The notes under the pieces: generated by a model
What the model was told of the DNA's origin: nothing
The model's input: only the letters and a program-made list of their open reading frames with translations
The model's database searches: none
Translations under genes and position numbers: made by a program
Part shown: piece by piece, positions 27,616 to 35,957 of the stretch
Numbering within the stretch: the stretch's first letter is position 1
Layout of the letters: each line of letters opens with the position of its first letter
DNA from: Fen-1298 sp963833465
GTDB taxonomy: Bacteria; Bacteroidota; Ignavibacteria; UBA10030
Assembly (NCBI GenBank): GCA_963833465.1
Contig: CAWHXW010000002.1
Span: 305,157 to 369,156 of the forward strand
Length of the DNA stretch: 64,000 nucleotides
Reading direction: 5' to 3'

Positions 27616-28257
27616 TCAGTACCAACTTGCAGGCATAGGTTGATTTACACCTGTATGCAGTCCGCCATTGAAAGTTGGATGATCACTTGATCCATTCAGC
27701 TTATAGACACCCCAACCTACTGTCACTGCCCCTTTAAAATACGGATTCCCGGAAACACACAAAGTGTCTTGGCAGTGTAAAGCCCCTTTACAAGTATCCC
27801 CAGTAATCCAGTAAATTCCATTTTCAGTTACAGTGTACATTGCATACTGCGTAAAGGAGCTTCTGGCGAAATCCACTATTGTTTTAGAAGAAATTGTATA
27901 TCCATTGATTGAGCCGTAAGATGAAGCTACAGTCAATCGCATAGTATCCGATGTTTTGAAAACTGCCGTGCTATCCAATGTTAATGAGAATTGCCCTCCG
28001 CCATTAGCAAATGTAGCAGGGAAAGTAATGCTTCCAGATGATGGAATCCAAACTGCGCCAGCTTTCTGCAAGTTAGTAATGTACATGCCATTGAGACCTA
28101 TATTAGTAGCGCTTTGAGAAACATATTGCGCCTGTTCTATATTGTAATAAGCGATGTATTTGTTATATGCATCGGATACATGCTGGGATAAATTGAATCC
28201 CATCAGCATAAAAATGACATTAAAAATTATCACCATTAATAACGAAGTGCGTCCCAT
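27616..28257 (-). CDS. Pilin-like/DUF4900-type envelope protein, N-terminal part (frameshifted gene)
   Basis: Begins MGRTSLLMVIIFNVIFMLMG, one N-terminal membrane helix immediately followed by a polar, helical region (residues 25-60), the arrangement of pilin-like proteins, but without a recognisable prepilin peptidase site. The rest is strand-rich (IPSSGSITFPATF, FSLTLDSTAVFKTSD) with four Cys in GDTCKGALHCQDTLC. The frame stops at MPASWY, while matching sequence continues in the next frame. It is the third gene of a minus-strand set of three small proteins with the same topology, 22 bases after its neighbour. Whether it builds a pilus or secretion pseudopilus is inference. Confidence 0.65.
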   Translation of the reverse strand: MGRTSLLMVIIFNVIFMLMGFNLSQHVSDAYNKYIAYYNIEQAQYVSQSATNIGLNGMYITNLQKAGAVWIPSSGSITFPATFANGGGQFSLTLDSTAVFKTSDTMRLTVASSYGSINGYTISSKTIVDFARSSFTQYAMYTVTENGIYWITGDTCKGALHCQDTLCVSGNPYFKGAVTVGWGVYKLNGSSDHPTFNGGLHTGVNQPMPASWY

Positions 28258-28279
28258 GTTTCTACTCCTTGATTTACTT

Positions 28280-28912
28280 CTATCGCGGAAATCTAAATGC
28301 CTGCGATGTCATTCGCATTTCTTTCCAATACAACTGATATTCGGATGTATCATTCATATATTGCTGCTTCTGTTTGAATAGACTTTGAAGCTGGACAGTG
28401 AGGTCTGTTACGCGAATTGTTCCAAGATTTGATGAAGTAACAGGCGTTGGAATAGGATCCGGTGTGCCTTGATTATCCCAATATTTCAATCTGAACTGCG
28501 TTAATCCAAGATTCCACTTTGTAGCCGCTTGACTGTTCACTTGCCTGTATAGATAAAACATATTGGGATTGCTGGTACCTGCAAATTCTGAAGTTGATCC
28601 TGTCCAGTACTTAACCGTATCTACGAACCCATCAGGCGGGTCAACATCCGTCAGATATTGAATTGCCGTATCTGAAGCGTATAAAATTGAATTACCAGCT
28701 AAAAGAAGACTCGGGTTCTGACAATATCCAATATGTTTAAAATCATTTTCAATCATTAAGACAAGTGTAACTAAATTCGATTGGAGTACATAATTTGAAT
28801 AATATGCTGCAGAATATTCATGAGCGCTCGCATTTAGTGTCAGCGCTGATATTAAAAGAATTCCACCTACAAAAGTTGAGCCGATTATATCGAGAAATGT
28901 TGATGAACCCAT
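28280..28912 (-). CDS. Pilin-like envelope protein (PilW-like topology)
   Basis: 210 residues with a hydrophobic N-terminal helix (FLDIIGSTFVGGILLISALTL) followed directly by a long polar helix and a beta-rich C-terminal domain, like minor pilins or pseudopilins. The GTIRVTDLTVQLQS stretch is reminiscent of the PilW-type ending. There is no canonical prepilin cleavage motif, so processing is doubtful. It stands 7 bases after the gene at 28920 and 22 bases before the broken gene at 27616-28257. Function unknown; the three genes probably encode subunits of one surface structure. Confidence 0.7.
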   Translation of the reverse strand: MGSSTFLDIIGSTFVGGILLISALTLNASAHEYSAAYYSNYVLQSNLVTLVLMIENDFKHIGYCQNPSLLLAGNSILYASDTAIQYLTDVDPPDGFVDTVKYWTGSTSEFAGTSNPNMFYLYRQVNSQAATKWNLGLTQFRLKYWDNQGTPDPIPTPVTSSNLGTIRVTDLTVQLQSLFKQKQQYMNDTSEYQLYWKEMRMTSQAFRFPR

Positions 28913-28919
28913 TTTCCCC

Positions 28920-29444
28920 TCACTGATAATAACTATATATGTAAGACATTTTTATTGTATCAACTCCTGCTGTATTGGTTCCGCCCATAATTCCTTGACG
29001 GCCTATATCCGGAATTACCCATACATCCATCTGTTTAAGCCAAGACGGAGTAGCAATTTTTGTATAAGCATTTTGATCAAGATAAGAGACAAATGCCTTT
29101 ACTGTAAAAGTATCTACCGGCGCACCAATTTTGGCAACATACCCATTATAATCATCAAAATCATTAAACGTAGTATCAAGATTGGCTGTTTCTCCAGCAT
29201 CGGGACCCAGAGTTGTTGATAAATCAGTTGTGGCAAAAGCCGGACCTGTTACTGCCGTATACTGATCAAAATTTAAATTGCTTGCTTTTTCAAAGTAAGA
29301 TGTCGCTAAACCGATTGCGTACATACCAATTTCTGTTTGGCGCAAAATTGTTCCCTGGTTTAAATTATTACTATTCACCGTCAGTACGGTAACTCCAAGA
29401 AGAACAATGGCAAGTGCTGAAAGTAATGTTTGTCCAGTATTCAT
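28920..29444 (-). CDS. Pilin-like envelope protein, first gene of the three-gene set
   Basis: 174 residues starting MNTGQTLLSALAIVLLGVTV, a membrane helix at the very N-terminus, followed by polar sequence (NLNQGTILRQTEIGMYAIGLATSYFEKAS) and a compact domain with the acidic NDFDDYNGY motif and VKAFVSYLDQ. Same topology as the two genes downstream. No prepilin peptidase site of the G-F-x4-E kind is evident. It is the first gene of its operon, with 387 gene-free bases upstream. I do not know its function. Confidence 0.7.
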   Translation of the reverse strand: MNTGQTLLSALAIVLLGVTVLTVNSNNLNQGTILRQTEIGMYAIGLATSYFEKASNLNFDQYTAVTGPAFATTDLSTTLGPDAGETANLDTTFNDFDDYNGYVAKIGAPVDTFTVKAFVSYLDQNAYTKIATPSWLKQMDVWVIPDIGRQGIMGGTNTAGVDTIKMSYIYSYYQ

Positions 29445-29831
29445 ATTCTTCCTTTACATCAATACTAAATAATAATTTAGAAACCTTTCATTTTATTTCT
29501 ATTCTGGAAATTTAAATCTCGAGATAAATTACAATAATGTTTTACTTTCAAGTTGATGGAGTGTACAAAAGCTCCTTATTAAAATCAAGTACAACAATCA
29601 CTAATCTAAAAATTCAGTATTATTTACCTTTAGAATATTTTCAAAGAAATAATTTTATTTATTCATTATAAAAAACCTCATCCAGTATATTAAACAAATT
29701 TCGTACCTGATTTTGATCTGTTAAATCAATCAGAATAATCCTATATCTTATAGTCTAATCTTCCCACTTTGAGAATAAAGTAGAATTTACTGCATGATAA
29801 CTTAACCTTTTTACAATCATCTCCTTAGAAT
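29445..29831. other. Gene-free AT-rich region
   Basis: 387 bases between the pilin-like operon (leading leftwards) and the nudix gene stop. It should hold the promoter of the pilin-like operon. I see no coding frame and no strong hairpin. Confidence 0.55.
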
Positions 29832-30365
29832 TTAAATGCGAGTTCGTGTTATCATCCAAGCTGCAATTGTCATTCCATCCCAAATAACGCCTGAAGTAAT
29901 TCTTGCATCCACTTCATCTGGTTCTAATGTTATAATTTCAAACTCTTCTGTCTCATCCGGCTTCGACGGAACGACGACAAGGTTCTTTGCTATAAAGACA
30001 CGACAAATTTCATCCGTTACACCATTGTATGGATTGAATTCACTAGCCAGCTGCAAATCATGCGGGATAAATCCTGCTTCCTCTTCAAGTTCGTGCAAAG
30101 CAGTCTGTTCATAAGTGTGTCCGTCCTTGACGCCCCCGCAAGGAAATTCCAGACTTTCTCGATCATTCAAGTAACGATATTGATTTACTAATACAATCCG
30201 TCCATCGTTTAATACAGGCACAATCATGCTTGCACCGTTTGTATGGACATAATGATATTCACCTCGCCTGCCGTTAGGCAGTATAGTTTCATCTTTTCTA
30301 TATATCCACCAAGGATTTTTTAAAAGAGTTGTTTCAGAAAACTTTTTCCATTTTATCAGCGGCAT
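29832..30365 (-). CDS. NUDIX hydrolase (ADP-ribose pyrophosphatase-like)
   Basis: Hydrolyses a nucleoside diphosphate derivative, most likely ADP-ribose or a related sugar nucleotide. The Nudix box is GGVKDGHTYEQTALHELEEEAGF near 77-99; the metal-binding E residues (ELEEE) are present, but the usual Arg of the box is His (HELEEE). The N-terminal beta region (GEYHYVHTNGASMIVPVL) and the VFIAKNL segment match NudF-type enzymes. 177 residues is normal. It is the last gene of a long minus-strand run, 41 bases after ndk. Confidence 0.9.
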   Translation of the reverse strand: MPLIKWKKFSETTLLKNPWWIYRKDETILPNGRRGEYHYVHTNGASMIVPVLNDGRIVLVNQYRYLNDRESLEFPCGGVKDGHTYEQTALHELEEEAGFIPHDLQLASEFNPYNGVTDEICRVFIAKNLVVVPSKPDETEEFEIITLEPDEVDARITSGVIWDGMTIAAWMITRTRI

Positions 30366-30405
30366 GCAGGATTTGATATTTGAGATTGAAAAAAAGAAGT
30401 AACTT

Positions 30406-31137
30406 TTAACGATTCTCGTTTATAAGATATTTAGCAGCCACGGCTTCAACTGAATAGTCGGACTTTTGACCTTGATTAAACAAGCGCAGTACCCGAAGAT
30501 CAGATTCCCAAACACAATCACCTGGAGCAATCAAACAGACGCTGCCCGGTTCATATGTTAAATATAGTTTTCCATCCATAAAATAATAATGTTCATTACT
30601 TACTATTATAGGATAGACCTGCATCAATGGCGGGATATCACTTGGTTTGAACCATAGTTTGATTTCTCGTTCAGCATCTGTTTCCGTTGCAGAAGCGTGA
30701 ATAAGGTTATCCATTCGTTCGCCAATGACTTTTCCAGTTCCATCTTTGACAGGTACTTTTGTTCCTAAAGCACGGATGCATCCTGGTTTATTTTCTCGCG
30801 CAATATGAGGATCTGTTGGACCAACAATATTTCTGATTTTTGCAATTGCATCCGGGCCCTGATAAACAAGTGCTATCACTCTGCGCTTCCAAGGTTCATT
30901 ATTGTAATGCTCGACACCCATTATATAATCTAAAAGCGAAGGGAAAAAAAATTTTCCCTTATGCTCTGCATAATGTTCAGAAGCAAGCATCTTGCTGACT
31001 TGTACAATTTTTGCTCCTGAAAAGTGCAAACCTGTATGAAATTCCGAAAGCTGAGAAATCACGTAACCAGTCAAAGAATTTTTCAATGCATCGGGTTTAA
31101 TAAGTACAAGTGTTTGTTCAGATCCTTCTTTATTCAT
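30406..31137 (-). CDS. ndk: Nucleoside diphosphate kinase, long form
   Basis: Transfers gamma-phosphate between nucleoside di- and triphosphates through a phospho-His. The N-terminus (TLVLIKPDALKN) is typical and the catalytic His lies in MDNLIHASAT, where most family members have N-x2-HGSD. At 243 residues it is about 100 longer than standard Ndk, owing to an insertion of about 25 residues before the catalytic loop (GTKVPVKDGTGKVIGE) and a C-terminal extension of about 75 residues. It follows sucD by 57 bases; SucD-Ndk physical or genetic association is known in other bacteria and would channel NTP formed by succinyl-CoA ligase. Confidence 0.9.
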   Translation of the reverse strand: MNKEGSEQTLVLIKPDALKNSLTGYVISQLSEFHTGLHFSGAKIVQVSKMLASEHYAEHKGKFFFPSLLDYIMGVEHYNNEPWKRRVIALVYQGPDAIAKIRNIVGPTDPHIARENKPGCIRALGTKVPVKDGTGKVIGERMDNLIHASATETDAEREIKLWFKPSDIPPLMQVYPIIVSNEHYYFMDGKLYLTYEPGSVCLIAPGDCVWESDLRVLRLFNQGQKSDYSVEAVAAKYLINENR

Positions 31138-31194
31138 AATAGAAATACCTTTCTTCTAAAAAATCCCATGCAGTCAATAATTCAATTTTATGTT

Positions 31195-32208
31195 TTAAAT
31201 GCCGCTTCGCATTTTTTTCAATTTACTTTTGATACCCTTCTTACTCTTATTTCCTTTTGTTCTTCGCTTTTTCCATTTGATACTTTTTCTTTTTACTTCA
31301 CCTATGCGAACTTTCTTCAATGCCTTCTCAATCGCATCGCCTATAACAGCGGGACTTTCAACTACGATGATGCCTGCCTTGCGCATTGCCTGCATTTTTT
31401 CTTCTGCAGTTCCTTTTCCTCCGGAAATAATTGCTCCTGCATGTCCCATCCGTCGTCCAGGAGGCGCGGTTTGCCCTGCAATGAAGCCAATAACCGGTTT
31501 TCTTACATACTCTTTGATATATTCCGCTGCTTCTTCTTCTGCTGTTCCGCCTATTTCACCTATCATGACAATTGCATCAGTTTTTTTATCTTCATTAAAG
31601 AGCTTGATGATATCTATAAAGCGCGAGCCGATGACCGGATCACCGCCGATACCGATACATGTAGATTGTCCGATACTGTGTTGAGTAAGCTGCGAAACAG
31701 CTTCATACGTCAATGTTCCACTCCTCGAAACAACTCCAACACGTCCCGGTTTATGAATAAAGCCAGGCATAATTCCAATCTTTGCCGCTCCCGGAGTAAT
31801 CACACCCGGACAATTTGGTCCGATGAGACGTACACCTTTTTTTGTGATATACTCATATACTTTCACCATATCGCTGGTCGGAATACCTTCTGTAATTGCA
31901 ACGATTATTCTTATTCCTGCATCAGCTGATTCCATAATTGCATCAACGGCAAATGCTGAAGGAACAAAAATAATAGAAACATTTGCTCGCATCTTCTGGA
32001 CGGCTTCTTTGACCGTATTAAAGATTAAAATCGGATGTGGTAACGGATTTTTTTCATTGCCTTGATAACTTATGCCGCCTTTTCCGGGAGTGACACCAGC
32101 AACTACATTTGTTCCGTATTCCATCATTTGCTTTGTATGGAACGTTCCCTCACTGCCTGTGATACCCTGAACAAGGAGTCGAGTATTTTTATCAACAAGA
32201 ATGCTCAT
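31195..32208 (-). CDS. sucD: Succinyl-CoA ligase alpha subunit with basic C-terminal tail
   Basis: Couples succinyl-CoA to succinate conversion with NTP synthesis in the TCA cycle, or the reverse. It has the CoA-binding GITGSEGTFHTKQM segment, YQGNEKNPLP, IGPNCPGVITPG, and the phosphohistidine in GHAGAIISGGKG. Residues up to about 300 are standard; the last 35 are a Lys/Arg-rich tail (IKWKKRRTKGNKSKKG) not found in ordinary SucD. The beta subunit sucC is not in the window. With KorAB it forms the 2-oxoglutarate to succinate segment of the cycle. Confidence 0.95.
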   Translation of the reverse strand: MSILVDKNTRLLVQGITGSEGTFHTKQMMEYGTNVVAGVTPGKGGISYQGNEKNPLPHPILIFNTVKEAVQKMRANVSIIFVPSAFAVDAIMESADAGIRIIVAITEGIPTSDMVKVYEYITKKGVRLIGPNCPGVITPGAAKIGIMPGFIHKPGRVGVVSRSGTLTYEAVSQLTQHSIGQSTCIGIGGDPVIGSRFIDIIKLFNEDKKTDAIVMIGEIGGTAEEEAAEYIKEYVRKPVIGFIAGQTAPPGRRMGHAGAIISGGKGTAEEKMQAMRKAGIIVVESPAVIGDAIEKALKKVRIGEVKRKSIKWKKRRTKGNKSKKGIKSKLKKMRSGI

Positions 32209-32235
32209 AATAATTTACATTCATAATAATTTATT

Positions 32236-33651
32236 TTAAGAAGCGATCTCTAAAAAATCTGCAACTCGCAAGATTTTCGGTTCGCCAAACTGCGGCCCAA
32301 GAATCTGCATTCCAATTGGAAGCCCCTGATGATCTTCTCCACATGGAATGCTGATACCAGGAATACCCGCAAGATTTATAGATGTTGTATAAATATCGGA
32401 GAGATACATTTGCAAAGGATCATTTATTCTGTCGCCGGCTTTGAATGATGTGCTCGGCGAAGTAGGCGCAATCATACAATCAACACTGGCAAATGCTTTG
32501 TCGAAATCTTCCTTAATAAGCCGACGAACTTTTTGTCCTTTTCGATAATAAGCATCGTAGTATCCGGCTGAAAGAACATATGTGCCAAGCATAATGCGGC
32601 GCTTTACCTCTGCACCAAATCCTGCGCTTCGCGATTTGATGTACATTTCAGAAAGATCTGCTGCATCTTCTTTTCTAAAACCATATCGAGCACCATCGTA
32701 CCGGGCAAGATTAGATGATGCTTCCGCAGTGGCAAGTATATAGTACGTTGCAATCGTGTATTCGGTATGGGGCAGGGTTATTTCTTCAATAGTTGCCCCA
32801 TTAGAGCGCAGAATGTCGATCTTTTTCTCTATTGCCTGACGTATTTCAAAATTTAATGCATCTCCAAAATATTCTTTTGGAATTCCGACTCGCATACCTT
32901 TAATATCTTTTGTCAGTTGTGAAATATAATTTGGTACCGGTATTTTTGCCGATGTTGAATCGTTAGGATCATGACCTGCGATTACTTGAAGGACACTCGC
33001 TGCGTCTCTTGTTGTCAGCGCAAGAGGTCCAATCGAGTCAAAAGACGATGCAAAAGCTACAAGTCCATAGCGAGAGACACGTCCATATGTTGTTTTTAAA
33101 CCTACAACACCGCAAAATGCCGCCGGCTGGCGAATTGAGCCGCCGGTATCAGATCCTAAAGATGTCGTTGACATCCCGGCACGGACTGCAACTGCAGAGC
33201 CGCCGCTTGATCCACCAGGAACTCGATTTTCATCCTGTGGAAGTTTCACGCGTCCGTATGCCGAATTCTCTGTAGATGAACCCATTGCGAATTCATCCAT
33301 ATTATTTTTACCGATGATGACAGCATCTGCATCACGCAGACGCTGAACAACAGTAGCATCATATAATGAGATAAAGTTTTCGAGAATTTTAGATCCGCAA
33401 GTAACTCGTTCATCTTTTACACAAATAATATCTTTAATAGATACAACCATTCCTGCCAGCGCACCTGCATTTCCATTTTGAAGCTTCTTATCCACTTGTT
33501 TCGCTTGCTCTATCGCTTTATCGGAAAACACAGCAAGTAACGCATTCAAATGTTTTTTCTCTTCAATCGTGTTGAGATATTCTTCTGTAATCTTCTCGCA
33601 GGAGGTAATTCCTTCAATTAGTTCTTTTTGCAAAATGTCAAATGATTTCAT
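32236..33651 (-). CDS. gatA: Aspartyl/glutamyl-tRNA amidotransferase subunit A
   Basis: The amidase of GatCAB, which converts Glu-tRNA(Gln) or Asp-tRNA(Asn) to the amide forms. The amidase-signature triad is visible: Lys in VSIKDII near 73, and the Ser pair in GGSSGGSA and GSDTGGSIRQP, with VVGLKTTYGRVSRYG typical of GatA. 471 residues is normal. gatB and gatC are elsewhere. The two glutamine tRNAs in the window are the presumed type of substrate if the organism lacks GlnRS. It starts between the two TatA genes and sucD. Confidence 0.96.
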   Translation of the reverse strand: MKSFDILQKELIEGITSCEKITEEYLNTIEEKKHLNALLAVFSDKAIEQAKQVDKKLQNGNAGALAGMVVSIKDIICVKDERVTCGSKILENFISLYDATVVQRLRDADAVIIGKNNMDEFAMGSSTENSAYGRVKLPQDENRVPGGSSGGSAVAVRAGMSTTSLGSDTGGSIRQPAAFCGVVGLKTTYGRVSRYGLVAFASSFDSIGPLALTTRDAASVLQVIAGHDPNDSTSAKIPVPNYISQLTKDIKGMRVGIPKEYFGDALNFEIRQAIEKKIDILRSNGATIEEITLPHTEYTIATYYILATAEASSNLARYDGARYGFRKEDAADLSEMYIKSRSAGFGAEVKRRIMLGTYVLSAGYYDAYYRKGQKVRRLIKEDFDKAFASVDCMIAPTSPSTSFKAGDRINDPLQMYLSDIYTTSINLAGIPGISIPCGEDHQGLPIGMQILGPQFGEPKILRVADFLEIAS

Positions 33652-33703
33652 AGATATTGGAATGTAAATTGCAGTTTGAGCTTACGTTTTAAAAAACCAG
33701 TGA

Positions 33704-33907
33704 CTATCCTTGCAATTTTGTGTCGTTTTTCTCATCAGACTTCTTTATTTCTTTTTCAACTTCTGCTTGAACATCGCGCGCAGCTTTTCGGAATTCTCGT
33801 ATTCCTTCGCCAAGCCCCTTTGCTATCTCCGGAATCTTCTTTGCACCAAAAAAAATAAAAATTACAAGTAAAATAAGAATAAGTTCTGGACCGCCTATAT
33901 TGCCCAT
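33704..33907 (-). CDS. tatA: TatA/E family Sec-independent translocase protein, copy 1
   Basis: 67 residues: a membrane helix (GPELILILLVIFIFFGAKK) followed by the hinge KIPEIAKGLGEGIREFRKA and an amphipathic then charged tail ending in Asp/Glu/Lys. This is the pore-forming component of the twin-arginine route. It is almost the twin of the next gene, 64 bases away, and clearly a tandem duplication. The Tat substrate at 16936-17859 shows a need for this system. Confidence 0.93.
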   Translation of the reverse strand: MGNIGGPELILILLVIFIFFGAKKIPEIAKGLGEGIREFRKAARDVQAEVEKEIKKSDEKNDTKLQG

Positions 33908-33971
33908 ATTATTTTTCCCATTTATATCTGAATAATAATTTCCGATTTAAACTAACTATTATATTCAATAA

Positions 33972-34178
33972 TTAGCCTTGCGGTTTTGTTTCGTTCTTTT
34001 CATCTGAGTTCTTAATTTCTTTTTCGACTTCTTCTTTCACATCGCGTGCCGCTTTGCGAAATTCACGTATCCCTTCACCAAGTCCGCGCGCCAAATCAGG
34101 CAATTTTTTTGCCCCAAAGAAAATTAGAATAACGAGAAGAATAAGAAACAATTCCGGACCGCCAATATTGCCGAACAT
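33972..34178 (-). CDS. tatA: TatA/E family Sec-independent translocase protein, copy 2
   Basis: 68 residues, very similar to copy 1: GGPELFLILLVILIFFGAKK, LPDLARGLGEGIREFRKAARD and the same charged tail. One copy may act as TatA and the other as TatB or TatE, which single-sequence inspection cannot decide. Its Shine-Dalgarno (AGGAG) lies close upstream of the ATG. It sits directly downstream of purQ by 16 bases. Confidence 0.93.
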   Translation of the reverse strand: MFGNIGGPELFLILLVILIFFGAKKLPDLARGLGEGIREFRKAARDVKEEVEKEIKNSDEKNETKPQG

Positions 34179-34194
34179 AACAAGACTCCTTTAT

Positions 34195-34905
34195 TTAAAC
34201 TTTTTGATAAACAAAACTTTGGACTATCGATTCAAATATCTTTTTGCCGTCTGTATGTTTTAAAATAGTGTCAGAAGCTCGTTCAGGATGCGGCATCATT
34301 CCGAGCACATTTCCGGTTTCATTGATAATCCCTGCTATGCTGTTCATGGAGCCATTTGGATTTGCCTCATATGTAAGATTACCAGATGGATTGCAATAAC
34401 GAAATATAACTTGTTGATTATCTTCTATCCGCCTAAGTGTTTCGGGATCTGCAAAATAATTACCCTCACCATGAGCAATCGGAATTTCAAGTACATCGCC
34501 GGATGTACACTGATTGGTGAACTTTGTATTTGCATTCTCAACTCTTAGATGCAAATATTTACAAATGAAAAGTAAGGATTTATTTCGCAGCAACACCCCC
34601 GGTAACAATCCGGCTTCAGTTAAGACTTGAAAGCCATTGCAAATGCCAATCACTAAGCCGCCTCTGTTTGCAAACCTGACGACATCCTTCATTACAGGTG
34701 AGAAGCGCGCAATTGCCCCGCAACGGAGATAATCACCATATGAAAATCCTCCTGGAAGAATAATGACATCCGAATCCCCTATAGATGTTTCTTTATGCCA
34801 GATGAGGCGGGCATCCTGTCCCATTATTGTCTCTACAACATAATGCGCATCGTGATCGCAGTTAGATCCTGGGAAAACAACTATTCCGAATTTTACTTTT
34901 TCCAT
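34195..34905 (-). CDS. purQ: Phosphoribosylformylglycinamidine synthase, glutaminase subunit
   Basis: Class I glutamine amidotransferase supplying ammonia to PurL in step four of purine synthesis. The N-terminus has VVFPGSNCDHDA; the catalytic Cys is in VIGICNGFQVLTEAG, and the His/Glu pair in MPHPERAS. About 236 residues from the chosen ATG at 34905, which has GGA 7 bases upstream; a GTG at 34917 would add four residues. It directly follows purS, as in the three-subunit PurLQS system. Confidence 0.95.
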   Translation of the reverse strand: MEKVKFGIVVFPGSNCDHDAHYVVETIMGQDARLIWHKETSIGDSDVIILPGGFSYGDYLRCGAIARFSPVMKDVVRFANRGGLVIGICNGFQVLTEAGLLPGVLLRNKSLLFICKYLHLRVENANTKFTNQCTSGDVLEIPIAHGEGNYFADPETLRRIEDNQQVIFRYCNPSGNLTYEANPNGSMNSIAGIINETGNVLGMMPHPERASDTILKHTDGKKIFESIVQSFVYQKV

Positions 34906-34917
34906 TTTGTTTTCCAC

Positions 34918-35172
34918 TTACTCTTTTACAGGTTCTGTTGTGAAGGAAAAGCTTTCCATAACAAGGTTGGCAAGAAGTTTTTCAGATATTTGCCTTGTCA
35001 TACTTTCCGCTTCTTCTTTAATATCCGAATCAACATCCATCTCGATGTACTTTCCAATCCGCACATTGCTGACTGATTCAAACCCAAGAGAATGGATGCC
35101 TTGCTCCACAGCTTTTCCTTGCGGGTCAAGAATGGATTTTTTCAGTGTCACAAATACTTTTGAATGAAACAC
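34918..35172 (-). CDS. purS: Phosphoribosylformylglycinamidine synthase, PurS subunit
   Basis: 84 residues that bridge PurQ and PurL. The family signature DPQGKAVEQGIHSLGFESVSNVRIGKYIE occupies residues 16-44, and the C-terminal helix SMTRQISEKLLANLVMESF is normal. Its stop codon immediately precedes the purQ ribosome-binding site. Confidence 0.95.
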   Translation of the reverse strand: MFHSKVFVTLKKSILDPQGKAVEQGIHSLGFESVSNVRIGKYIEMDVDSDIKEEAESMTRQISEKLLANLVMESFSFTTEPVKE

Positions 35173-35205
35173 GTTCGTCTCCTATATTTCAGTTTTTGAG
35201 AATTC

Positions 35206-35952
35206 CTACTTTTTCATAGGTTCATTCTCTGTTTTTATGGTTTTTAACCAAACTACTGCCGATCTAATTAATCCAAAAACAACAAAAAGCATAAGCATCA
35301 AGAAAAGAATATTTTTATCTAATAATAATTCAGAAATCAAAACAACAAGAAAAGCAAAAATAATTATAATAAACTTAGATGGATGCGATTTCAACTGAAG
35401 TTTCGTGAGTTTTGGCATCGTGTCATACTTCACATGACTTACCATCAAGAGAGAAAGAGCAATAACAAGTATGATTAATTCAATGGGTGCATAATTGTCG
35501 TTTTCGATTTTTTCTCCGCCAAATTGAAGAATGAATGCGCATAGTGTTATCGCTTGCATTGGAATTGGCAGACCATTAAAAAAGTCTTTATCAAAACCAA
35601 CGAGTTGCACGTTGAAACGCGCTAATCTTATTGCGCCGAATAGGACTGGCAATGCGGCGATAATAATTCCCCATGGTTCTATGGAATGTAAATATACTTG
35701 ATAAACCATGAATGATGGTGCTACCCCAAAAGATACGACATCTGCAAGCGAATCTAGCTCAACTCCGAACTGGCTTGACGAATGTGTCATCCTCGCCATT
35801 ATGCCATCCAGCGAATCAAAAACAGCAGCCAAAATAATTGCCCATGCCGCTACGCTGAACCGCCCTTCACTTGCGAATATAACTGAAAGAAAACCGCAAA
35901 AGATATTAAGTGCTGTAAATAAACCTGGAACTACCGCCCGAGTAATTTTCAT
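35206..35952 (-). CDS. pssA: CDP-diacylglycerol-serine O-phosphatidyltransferase
   Basis: Makes phosphatidylserine from CDP-diacylglycerol and serine in the membrane. The CDP-alcohol phosphotransferase motif is complete: D-G-x2-A-R-x8-G-x3-D-x3-D in DGIMARMTHSSSQFGVELD and the following SLAD, near 48-70. About eight hydrophobic helices. 248 residues is typical of the short membrane type. It is followed 5 bases upstream by psd, the next enzyme, so the pair converts CDP-diacylglycerol to phosphatidylethanolamine. Confidence 0.95.
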   Translation of the reverse strand: MKITRAVVPGLFTALNIFCGFLSVIFASEGRFSVAAWAIILAAVFDSLDGIMARMTHSSSQFGVELDSLADVVSFGVAPSFMVYQVYLHSIEPWGIIIAALPVLFGAIRLARFNVQLVGFDKDFFNGLPIPMQAITLCAFILQFGGEKIENDNYAPIELIILVIALSLLMVSHVKYDTMPKLTKLQLKSHPSKFIIIIFAFLVVLISELLLDKNILFLMLMLFVVFGLIRSAVVWLKTIKTENEPMKK

Positions 35953-35957
35953 TTAGT

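Noticed and set aside
31024..31929. Long plus-strand frame over ndk and sucD
   Set aside because: Antisense to two conserved genes; Cys/Phe/Ser-rich translation without any domain, typical of a shadow frame.
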